Origin: Amborella trichopoda
Taxonomy: Eukaryota > Streptophyta > Magnoliopsida > Amborellales > Amborellaceae
Length of the DNA: 64,000 nt
Direction of reading: 5' to 3'
NCBI RefSeq assembly: GCF_000471905.2
Contig: NW_006496564.1
Coordinates: forward strand, 604,230 to 668,229
In this document: piece after piece, positions 55,291-64,000 of the stretch
Layout: the number at the start of each line of letters is the position of its first letter
Numbering within the stretch: the first letter of the stretch is position 1
Translations under genes and position numbers: made by a program
Notes under the pieces: generated by a model
Database searches by the model: none
What the model was told of the DNA's origin: nothing
Seen by the model: the letters and a program-made list of their open reading frames with translations, nothing else

Positions 55291-57500
55291 TCATTGCTTC
55301 TTCCCTTCCACAGTGTGTGACGAAAAAGAATAGCCCAGTCCTTTCTGTGTCTTATGATAGCTTGTTGTGACTTCAATAACCTCAAATGGGGGAGCAGTTG
55401 CATCCTCACCCATTAGGGTTTGATTAGACAGGGGCACATAGTTCATGGTCCTCATGATTTGATGAGCCTGTTCGTTGTAAATACTCCAATCTGGGGGAGC
55501 CTTGGCTTTGATTAGAGGTGCATTGCTCTTGAGCTCATCATAGGTCTTAGTCTTAGGGACGAACTCCTCTAAGTACTTTGAAGCGACGTGCATAACCTCC
55601 AACTGATTCTAGAGGCTACGAACCGCACTTTTCAGCTCTGTAATGAGGTATTGTTCTTGGGAGCCGAAGGGTTGACCCTTATCTGCCTGTCCTTCTCTGA
55701 GAGCACTGAAAAGTGTAAGACCTTCTTTTGGCTGCTGGTGATCTCCTTGTTCAAAGAGGATGGGATTTGGAGTGCCTTCCTTGGTTGTTGGTATGCCAGT
55801 TATGCTTCTAAAAGAGCAACGGAGACATGCAGGACTTTTTTTCTAGTCCGGCGTATAGGTGACCCTCGGTGCTGGAAGGTCTACCTTTAGGGCTTCCTCA
55901 ATCTCTGGAGTTGCTTTTAACTCGTCATTTTTTTCTGGCGAGTTAGAACTTCAAGTAGAGCGGGAAGCTTCATCTTCGGGGGATGGCACCACGACCTTAG
56001 AGATGTGGCAAGGTATACTCGGGTTAATAGAAGTCAAGGGGAGGATCTTGCCTTGTCTTTCCTCCTCTTTGAACATGTTCATAATCATTTGCCCAAGTTC
56101 CTCGACATCATCATGAGACGAGGGTCCTGCCTCTCTCATAGGCTTTCAATCATCATCCTATAACTTTTCTGGTGCTGGAAGATCTGTGAAATAGTAGTTG
56201 ACGTTGGCATAGTGAGTCTCAGCCATAGGGAATGGTCTCTTATCAGCATAGACCATGTGTTGTCTCCCATCTGGACTGTACTTGAAGCATTGGTGCAGAG
56301 TGGAAGGAACCACCCCTTGATCATGAAGCCAAGGGAGGCCAAGGAAGACATTATAAGATGTATCAGTGTCGATTACATGAAACTTAGCGTAATCCTTTAG
56401 GTCACCGATCTTGGGCGAAGACGAACTATCCCAGCTAGCTTTTTTCTTGATTGGTTAACCCTTGCACAGTGATGTGAGTAAGAGTGAGGTCACCAAATCC
56501 TAATCCCAATCAGGTGAGGATCCTTCTTGAGATCAAGTTGACTGCTGGCCCTCCATTCAGCATAATTCGGTTGATAGAGCAGGCATGTAATTCACCATTC
56601 ACGAAGCGGGGGAGATTGTGAAATTTACCTCCCAACTGAAGGTCATCTTCGAAAAATGTGATTGTCATGCAACCATCCAACATGGCTGGGTCCACCTCAA
56701 TAGGCTCCACTTCAGTCTCGTACACCTTCGAGTTAGAAAGGGCTTGAACTAGGGCCATACGGTAGTCTCTGAACAACATAAGGGTGTCATAGATACTTAG
56801 AAGGGATGAATGTTTTTTCAAATGCCCAATTACATCATATTTCACCTTATCGGCATCAGCTTTATGTGTTCTTGTTCCAGTCACTGGTTTAGGTCGTCGG
56901 GTAGGTTTAGGAGCAGGTTTTGGTTGAGTTTTGGTTTGTGACACTGGACGACTTTGTTGTTTGGTCGGTGTGGTCTGGGCTAATGGGGAGGTAATAGGGA
57001 TTTGTATTGGGGATGTAGATGTTTAAGGTTGACGCTTAGGGAAAAGTGAAGAATCAGGAAACTTGACAACCTTGAGCTTCTGAGATGATGGCTATAGCTT
57101 CTTCCTTGATCTTAGGATCATATGCCCCATGCTGGGTGATATTTCCAAGATCTGCACCATATGGGAGGCCTCCTTAGAACATGAGTTTGAAGATGGCTCA
57201 GTCCTGGCTTGTGCTGCTAGGGCATCGGAAACAGTTAAGAATCCAGTTGCTTAAGTCAACATCTTTCTTAGGCGTTTCTGATGTGACTTGTTGATGTTGG
57301 TGCCTTTGAGTTCTGTATTTAGAGCATCGAAGTCTGGGCACTGTCAAACTGTACTTGTGAAAGAGATAGAGGAGGAGCGAGGAGAAGAAGAGGAAATGGA
57401 GTTTAAATGTTATGGGTAGCTTTTTACATCGTCGCCAGAATTGGACATGTGCAGGGGGTATTTTAGGTCGTGCCTCTGCTCCAACCATTGGGAGATGCTT
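55291..57500 (-). pseudogene. Tat-2 protease region and neighbouring pol segments
   Basis: On the minus strand: linker with PNGWSRGTT-like and KASPN sequence (about 57490); VKYDVIGHLKKHSSLLSIYD and KVYETEVEPIEVDPAMLDGC (56860-56660); protease start LNGGPAVNLISRRILT (56560-56510, where Tat-1 has LDGGSTVN); then HDDVEELGQMIMNMFKEEER (about 56130-56060) and PPDWSIYNEQAHQIMRTMNY (about 55500-55440). Order and wording parallel Tat-1 5516-6980. It is broken with several breaks. Confidence 0.65.
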
Positions 57501-57699
57501 TTAACGTTGTCACTCGTATTGGACGAGTCCTAAGCAGTTGATGACTCAAGGATGTCCACCTGGTTGGACAAAGGGATAAGGCGAGTTGCGCCTGAGATGA
57601 AGTCCGGTAAGATGGGCAGTGGAGGAAGGGGCCTAAGAAATTCTTCCTTGACTTGTGGCTGAAGAATGTGGTTCTTCGACGAGCTGACCTAAGGAGGCA

Positions 57700-58620
57700 G
57701 CCGAGCATACCATCGGAAGGCTAGCCCTTCGAGAGTCTCGACGAACTGGCAGAGGAGGAGTCATCTATCACTTGCCATCTCTCGACAGGCAGCCTAGAAG
57801 CGAGCAATATGCTGGTGCGGAGACGTAGCACTATTAAACAGGGGGAGCTTCCCCTTTTGATAGTTCAGAGGGAAGGGTACTTGGTCAATGTACGAAGGGT
57901 ATGGATTCTAGCAGAGAGACGCCTCTTGCATTCTTGGGACCTTGTTCTTGAGGCTATGGGCCACCATAGCATCTATGTCGATTTGGGAGACCCCGTGGGA
58001 GGCAGAACTGTCTTGGGAGATCGGCGGTGGAGTTTTCCTAGGAACTGTGTCCTCACCGATTGGGAAATCGGTCTCGTGGTGAGAGGTAGACAAGAGGCTT
58101 CTAGACGTTCCATCTTTTCAAGAATTGATTGCATCATTACCTCGAACCTAGTCATTCTATCCTCTTGGGCTTCGTCTGGGTCATTAATGACCATAACACT
58201 GACCATCTCTTTTGGGAGGTCAAAGCCAGGAGAAGGAGCAGACTGTTGAGGTTGGCGAGTGGTGCATCGGAAGCCAGTTTGCAGGGGTTTAGCTTGCCCC
58301 GACTAGACTCAAGCCTTGTATGCCGATCTTGTGAGGATCGGCGCTCGACAGTCTTGGGATCGTGGCTTTCATGCAATGACGACCCAACAATACTCTTGGA
58401 CTCGCTCAGGCTCTGGAGTTTGAAGAGGGAAAAAGGGGTTACAAGGCAGGAGGTCATCAAGGGTGGTGACCTCGATTGCCTTGGAGGCTTCTTTGGTCAG
58501 GATCTGAAGACCTCTCTTTTGCTTAACCCTAAGACTGCTGTGGACTTCATTCTAAAACCAAGTTTGAGACTTGGACTGCCCCACCTTCTTTGAACATGCA
58601 AGGGCCATGTCTATGAGTTG
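57700..58620 (-). pseudogene. Tat-2 gag remnant
   Basis: On the minus strand: VMVINDPDEAQEDRMTRFEV and MMQSILEKMERLEAS (58206-58090), QIDIDAMVAHSLKNKVPRMQ (57990-57920) and a capsid-like core around 57890-57720 with FPLNYQKGKLPLFN-type sequence ending near FRWYA. It parallels the Tat-1 and Tat-P gag N-terminal half. The nucleocapsid part is not recognised in this copy. It is broken. Confidence 0.6.
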
Positions 58621-59611
58621 GAGTAAAGAGTGGGATCCAAGGACAAAAGGCTGCTGGGTTTCTACCTTGAAGGCTGGAGGCCTCTGTTTGACATCAGGCC
58701 ATTGCCCCAAGTTCCTTTGTGGGGCCCATGTACACGGCTGACCTGAGGCTAGCTCAAGATGGTAGTCTTAGGGAAGAACTTTGAGTATCAGGGCTCGAGG
58801 TGCTTGCTCAGTATCAGACAAAGGAGCTGGTTCATGACTCCGTTTGATTTGGTGTCGGGAAGGAAACTATAAGGGTGGTGCATGTGCACCTTTAGGGTTA
58901 GCCGTTCAAGTGACCTGGGGGTCAGCCTGGGCTCAATCAATGGGTTAGACCTGAGGAGGTCGAGACCCATGAGCTTGTGTCTGTGAGGGTCGAGGCTGAA
59001 GCTCATCTCTCGTAGAGTGGAGCTGTGTGTGCTTAGAGGGGGGACGGGGCGGTCAACGCTTATGTGCTCGAGGTGAAATAGCATTAGTGCTGCCCCGAGT
59101 TGTGGAAAACAAATGCATGGCACATCCAGGGTTCTGCTCGACAAGGCTTGCCATGGATGTGAGCTCAAGGCAATGTGAAGGTTGCCCCGAGGTATGGCTC
59201 GAGTGGATGGACCACGAGCCCTTGGGTGTGTGTGAGGGGTGGAGGCCACAGGGTCTCCGCCTTGGTGTGCCGAGCCTCTAAATCTAGAGGTTCAGTGAGG
59301 TGAAAGAATATGGGGGGTTGCCATGTGGCGAACCTTAGGAGCGACGACAACTTGCTTGCCTCTTGCGAGAGTGATGGGGGCAGCCTTCCGGCATTCCTCA
59401 GCAATATGACTGGCAAGGGAATTGTCGATAGCAGGGTGTGTGCTGTGTGCGGTGGCAGATGTGCCACCAATGCAAGGGGCCTTGGTGGAAGGTCCACCAA
59501 GGAGAGGTAGGGGGGAGGCGGGGACTTTAAGTCCCCTCTTGCGCTAACCCAGGAAAGAACCTGGGAGCCGGACCGTGAGTCCTGACTCAAGAGGGGAGTA
59601 GGGAATGAAGC
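58621..59611 (-). other. Tat-2 5' UTR with upstream reading frame
   Basis: The minus-strand frame shared with Tat-P and Tat-1 includes STKAPCIGGTS, NSLASHIAEECRKAA, ARGKQVVVAP and GDPVASTPHTHPRARGPSTR (about 59530-59160). Downstream (58788-59150) an open stretch continues toward gag. The conserved frame points to an extra ORF upstream of gag or a long gag leader. Confidence 0.55.
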
Positions 59612-61622
59612 TTGACAGCGATGACTCGTGAAGAGGTGTACGACGATAACTTCCCATGAGGAGCTCAACAATGGGCATAGAGAGTCATGGAAGGAGCCTG
59701 CACACTGTGACAGGCATTGTCTCGACCCTTTGTAGATGACGATGGACATCGCCGCCTGCAATAGTCTCGCATCAGGGTGAAGCCCCTGCAAACAGCAATA
59801 GGCTTCGCTGCCCTCCTTCCCCACTAAGACATTGAGGATATGTCTGCGGATGGGGATGAGCAGTGTCGTCTACAAGTCTCACCGGGAGGTAGAGACAAAG
59901 ATAGAGATGAAGGGGAGCTCGAGCAAGGCACTGCCATTGCCACGCACGACTTGTGAGATCACCGAAAAGGCATGCACGGCACTGCCACTGCTGTGCATGG
60001 CCTTTGAGGAGAACTCAGATGGAGAGGAGGAAGAAGAGAGAAAAGAAATGAGAGAAGAAGAAAAGAAAAGGAAGAGAGAGAAGATTTACCTCGAACCTAG
60101 AGTTACGGGTCCAAAAGTTTCTCTCACCTTCCTCTCTCTCTCAAACGTGACCCAACAATGTGAAGAAAGATAAACTCTATTAAGTAAAAACTCTCTCTTT
60201 TGCGAAAGGTTGAGTACTCTAGTGCGTACAATATTGGTACGTATATATAGAATTTGCCCCAAACATGGGTGGATGATCAAAAGTAACCCTAATTGCTGGA
60301 AATTAGGATTAAATCGAATTAACAAAAATTAGATAATAGGGTGCAAAATGAAAGATTTGCCACTTCTTAACAATAACTTGAATTTCAAAAAAGTCCCTAT
60401 GCATTCCTAAAACTTGATTGATCTTGCATGGATGATCCGGGGTCATTCTGATGCCCCGTTAATCGAAAGATGTTTGTTTTCTTATAGGTCTCAGCATGGC
60501 GATTGATTTGAAACCAACTTTGAGCCATGGATCGTATTTTTAATGCACAATCATGTGACTTGAAATTTGAATGGATCTTGAAACTTCAGATCAATAGTGT
60601 GCTCATTCCTTGATGTTTTTTGGTGATTTCTTAACTAGATCACACTGAACATGCCGTTATGATTGTGGGGCAACAAACGTAGCCCCTATTCCGTGCCCGA
60701 ACGAAGATTTTGCAACTTTGGAATTTTGGTGGGAATCTGGAATTCAATGACGAATTTTTCAATTACTTCGTCAGCTTTGTGTGCAGAATCTGACCGTTAA
60801 TCATGTACACGGATTGGGTCAGAGATATCCTGAGACCTTACGCATGCGATGCAATTGGTCTCGCATCGATCGAGATCGCGAGTGGCATGATTTGACCGTT
60901 AGAAGCGAAGCATGATGCTGCTGAATTTCCTGCACTTTCTTCATGGATTAGCAAGTTCTCTCTAGCTTTTCTTTGTGCTCGGGTGTTGTCATCAGGTGTG
61001 CCACATATCGAATCGCTCGTCTTGATGAGACGAACATGCTCACCAAATTTGAGTGTTATCCAACTTAGGACGGACGAGATATGAGCATCGAAATTCACTA
61101 TTCTTAACTGTCCCTTCAATGGCTTGGAGTTGTAGGGTGGCCGCATGGGAATAGCATGCGGCTCCTCTTGTTTCACTCTTTTGTCAATAACATTTTCCTG
61201 GAGTATCCGTTTGAGCTGAAATTTGACCTCTAATGGCTTTCAACCTAACTGGATCCAATAGTAGTGGTCCCACAACAATTTGAGACACTGAAAAATATAG
61301 CTCTAGTTATAAGGTATGTTTTACATTGTTTGTGGTCCCATGAATTTTTGATGCTCCGAAAGTAGGGTTCCAGTTATAGGGTTTCATTTGAGGGTGTTGG
61401 AGGCTGATTCTGCCCAAATAGTTTCTTTGTCTGCACTATCCTAGACATATCGGAATGTGACAAAATTGGACAATAAACTTTTGGGAGTCCTTATGAAGAT
61501 CTAGAACTGTTTTGGAGCCATTCTGATACTATCAAAATTTCCACTGTTTATGAGGCTTTATTGATCGACTTCTCTTTTTATTCCGCATCGGGGACCCATG
61601 GTGCTGAAAATGTCTTCAAAGA
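59612..61622 (-). repeat. Tat-2 5' LTR
   Basis: It parallels the 3' LTR 44305-47154 and Tat-1 16950-20035. The right edge (TCTTTGAAGACATTTTCAG on the minus strand, 61622) is fixed by the junction with Tat-P. The TATA box is at 60242. Minisatellite-like GACATCGCCGCC units lie at 59640-59830 and a GA-rich run at 60015-60090. Confidence 0.75.
60242..60250 (-). promoter_or_regulatory. TATA box of the Tat-2 5' LTR
   Basis: CTATATATAC on the minus strand, preceded by CCCATGTTTGGGGCAAATT. It has the same context as the boxes in the other Tat LTRs. Confidence 0.6.
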
Positions 61623-61689
61623 CCAGTGTCTAGCTCCTAGGTCTTAACCTGGATAGGCGTGAGGAGGGATTTCAAATCTCCTACTCCCC

Positions 61690-62520
61690 ATCACCTAGCT
61701 CTGGTGGAACTTTCGCAAAGGCACCCTGCATCGGTAGCACACCTGCTGCCACTCATAGCATGCACCCTGTTATTGAAAAGTCACTTGTCGGTCGCATCAT
61801 CGAGGTACACCGGAAGGCTGCCCAGTCCCTTTCTGTAAGGCAAGCAAGTTATCGTTGCTTCCGTGTACCGCCGTAAGACTTCCCCCCACATTCCTGCACC
61901 ACCACGAGTCTCTACGCTTAGAGGCTCGACACATCGAGACGGAGACCCTGTGGTCTCCACCTCTCGCATACACCATAAGGCTCGTGGGTCATCCACTCGA
62001 GGCACACCTCAGGGCAACCCTTATGTTACCTTGACTCAATGTCCGGGATTAGGCCTCCTAAGGCCAGGTTCTGCACATGTTGTGCATGTGCATCCCATTG
62101 CTCGAGGCAGCGCTATTGCTGCGCCAACCCAAGCACATGGGAGACAACTCCCTCATCCTCCCACTCAACACACACTAGCGCACTCTGTAAGGAGCAGGCT
62201 TACACCTGTTCTCTTACAGACACTTGCTCACAGTTCTCGGCCTCTTAAGGCCAGACCACTTGCTCGAGCTTAGGCTGACCCTCAAGTCACCTACGATCTT
62301 TCTTCAAGGGGCGCACATGCGTTGCCGCCACACACATGCCCTCGCTCCTAACTTAGTCCCCAACATGAGTCAACCCTTCTCCTACTTGCTCCTCCTTCTT
62401 TGGGTAAGCACCTCCAGCCTTGGTATTTGAAGACCTTCCCCAAGAATACCATCTTGAACCTGTCCTGTCATCTGGTCATGTCTCTGGAGCTCATAAGGGG
62501 GCTCGGGGAAAATACCTGAT
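61690..62520 (+). other. Tat-P 5' UTR with upstream reading frame
   Basis: The plus-strand frame includes FAKAPCIGSTP, EKSLVGRIIEVHRKAAQSL and, further on, RGSTHRDGDPVVSTSRIHHK and ARGSSTRGTPQGN (61690-62030). This parallels Tat-2 and Tat-1. The stretch 61960-62273 is open for about 100 codons. No known domain is recognised. Confidence 0.55.
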
Positions 62521-62529
62521 GGTAGATCA

Positions 62530-63990
62530 AGTTATTCATCCTCCCAAGCCCAGGATGACCCCAGTTCCTGGCCCACACCCTTTGCTTCACCTGATTGAAG
62601 CAGCTCTTTCTTACGCAAGAAGAGTTGATCAGCCGCAGTCTCGATCACAATTCTAGAATGAGGTCCATCAAAACCTCAGAGCTAAACGCTATAGGGGTCT
62701 ACAAATTCTGACTCGAGAAGCAACCAAAACGGTCGGAGCAACCAACTCTGATGACCCTCTTCACCTGAACCCCTTCTCCTCTCTTCAGATGACAAAGCCT
62801 GAAGAAGAAGTCCATGAACTGTGGTCAATATCGTAGAAGATGACCTAGCCACTCAGTAGCCAAGGTCCAAAGACCGTCGAGAACCGGTCCTCACGCGATC
62901 AGCATACAAGACTTGGGTCCAATCAGGGCATGCTGACCCCTTGCTGACCGATCTGCCACGTATGACTCATCAAGCATGGAAACCCTCAACTGCAGCTAAG
63001 GCTGACCTCCCAGGAGAAACAATAACCGTAATGGTTGTAAACGAGCCTAGCGACTCTCAAGAATAGCGTAACTCTTAGGAAGAGTGCATGAGTAAATTCA
63101 AAGACATGGTGCGCGCAATGATGGAGATGATTGATTGCATAGATGTCGTGTGACAAGACAAGTCAACTCCCATCAGTCAGAGGATGCACCTTCAAGGCAG
63201 CCTCCTCATCCTGCCTCACAGGACAATTCTATCCCTCACCTTGTCCCACAGGTAGACATTGATGCTATGGTAACCCATAGCTTAAAGAACTGGCATATTT
63301 CGAGTATGGAGGGAGCAACGCTTTACTAAAAGCCATATCCCTCTTACATTGATCAAGTGTGATTTCCCTCAGACTATAAGAAAGGGAGGTTTCCCCTGTT
63401 CAATGGAACCACATCCTCACACCAGCATATCGCCCACTTCCAAGCAGCATGTCGAGAGACAACAACTGATGGGAGACTCCTTCTCTGTTGGTTTGTTGAA
63501 ACCCTTGACGACTTGGCTTTCCAGTGGCATGCTTTGCTTCCCCCAAACTCAATACATACTTGGGAAGAAATGGAGAAATTGTTCCACCAACGCTTCTATG
63601 AGGTCGAGAGAGAGGTCCAAACCATCGAGCTTCTCACCTTAACTCAATATCCCAATGAGCCTGTGGATCAATGCATATCAAGGAGGAGAGATTTGGCCGC
63701 TTGCCATCCCAATCCCACGCCTGAGAAGGAAGCTGGTCAAACCTGTGTGCGAAACATGCAACCTGAAATTGCTCTACATGTGGAGGCCTCCAATCTGACC
63801 TCCATGTCAGAGTTGATCTCTAAGTTAGTCCTCATAGAAAGCCTGTCACACCACCATGGAGGGTAACAACAACAGTCTGCAAACTCAGGAAACAATTGGG
63901 GCAATGGTAGCTCTTGGACCAATACCCAGGGTAGCCAACAAACAAGAGTGATCAGTGCGGCCGTCATTGTAAGCGACCCAAAGAAGGCTC
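62530..63990 (+). pseudogene. Tat-P gag remnant
   Basis: In order on the plus strand: KPRMTPVPGPHPLLHLIEAA and RVDQPQSRSQF (62548-62656), DDPLHLNPFSSLQMTKPEEE (about 62750-62810), VPQVDIDAMVTHSLKN (about 63245-63290), a capsid-like core with FPLFNGTTS-type and LAFQWHALLPP segments (about 63390-63545), EEMEKLFHQRFYEVEREVQT (63560-63620), NEPVDQCISRRRDLA (63653-63700) and CVRNMQPEIALHVEASNLTS (63750-63810). This is the same order as Tat-1 gag on the other strand. Gag builds the particle. It is broken and cut by the window edge. Confidence 0.8.
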
Positions 63991-64000
63991 CCTTTCAGAC

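Larger units (their letters stand above)
44305..61622 (-). mobile_element. Tat-2: Tat-lineage element nested in Tat-P, both LTRs present
   Basis: The 3' LTR (44305-47154), non-coding block X (47155-55260, containing a solo Tekay LTR), protease/gag region (55291-58620), 5' UTR (58621-59611) and 5' LTR (about 59612-61622) are in the expected minus-strand order. Near-identical 5-bp flanks (CTAGT/CCAGT) and the uninterrupted counterpart in Tat-1 show a real insertion. RT, RNase H and integrase are not recognised, so this may have been a shortened, dependent form. The LTRs differ by roughly one base in five or six over about 300 bp lined up by eye, so it is old. It is broken, with well over ten breaks. 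Confidence 0.8.
61623..64000 (+). mobile_element. Tat-P, right part: rest of 5' UTR and gag, running off the window
   Basis: It resumes with CCAGT (the right duplication copy) and GTCTAGCTCCTAGGTC, matching the reverse complement of Tat-1 5' UTR from about 16720 downward. The gag frames follow. The element continues beyond 64000, where its pol and 3' LTR should lie. Confidence 0.8.

Noticed and set aside
59165-59824. A 219-codon open frame on the minus strand in the Tat-2 5' UTR/LTR
   Set aside because: It crosses the LTR boundary and is not the frame shared with Tat-1 and Tat-P. The conserved frame there is a different one.

Overview
This window comes from a large, repeat-rich land-plant nuclear genome, most likely a flowering plant, though the species cannot be told from it. 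The evidence is nested Ty3/gypsy LTR retrotransposons of two plant lineages. One is the non-chromovirus Tat lineage, recognised by an extra archaeal-type RNase H, a characteristic gag zinc-knuckle region and very long LTRs. The other is the chromovirus Tekay/Del lineage, recognised by a C-terminal chromodomain, an initiator-Met primer site and a run of C beside a TGTA-type LTR edge. I find no single-copy host gene, tRNA, rRNA or CRISPR. All the elements look like fossils with many breaks. The only host-type domain is a plant mobile domain (PMD) gene, and it sits inside one of the Tat elements.

Layout from left to right. (1) Tat-1, minus strand, 1-20035: its 3' LTR lies off the left edge. It shows a non-coding block (1-4570), integrase and antisense-ORF remnants, a protease/gag region (5516-10325), and its 5' UTR and 5' LTR (16371-20035). 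Tekay-1 (10354-16370, both LTRs present) lies within it. (2) A plus-strand Tat gag piece, about 20036-21655. (3) Tat-3, minus strand, about 21655-29950: 3' LTR, non-coding block, integrase, archaeal-type RNase H, RNase H and RT. (4) Tekay-2, minus strand, about 29951-34774, interrupting the RT of Tat-3. (5) Tat-D, minus strand, 34775-39086, starting inside Tekay-2: complete 3' LTR, polypurine tract, regulatory-looking repeats and an antisense PMD gene. (6) Tekay-3 remnant, 39087-40562. (7) Tat-P, plus strand, 40563-44304 and again 61623 to the right edge: 5' LTR, 5' UTR, gag. (8) Tat-2, minus strand, 44305-61622, a 17.3-kb insertion in the 5' UTR of Tat-P. It is itself interrupted by a solo Tekay LTR (47565-51102).

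The most interesting shared design is the block between pol and the 3' LTR of the Tat elements. In three copies (1-4570; 23558-26960; 47155-55260 less the solo LTR) it carries, on the strand opposite to gag-pol, a tandem-repeat array, a conserved TATA box about 180-300 bp downstream of the array, and then a leader. Polyadenylation-like AATAAA signals follow in two of the three. In Tat-D the equivalent place holds a PMD gene with an intron, preceded by an array of ACGTCA/TGACGT sites and by short GACAC...GTGTC palindromes. Antisense extra ORFs with PMD domains are already described for plant Tat elements. The conserved antisense promoter and its changing repeat arrays are the part most worth checking.
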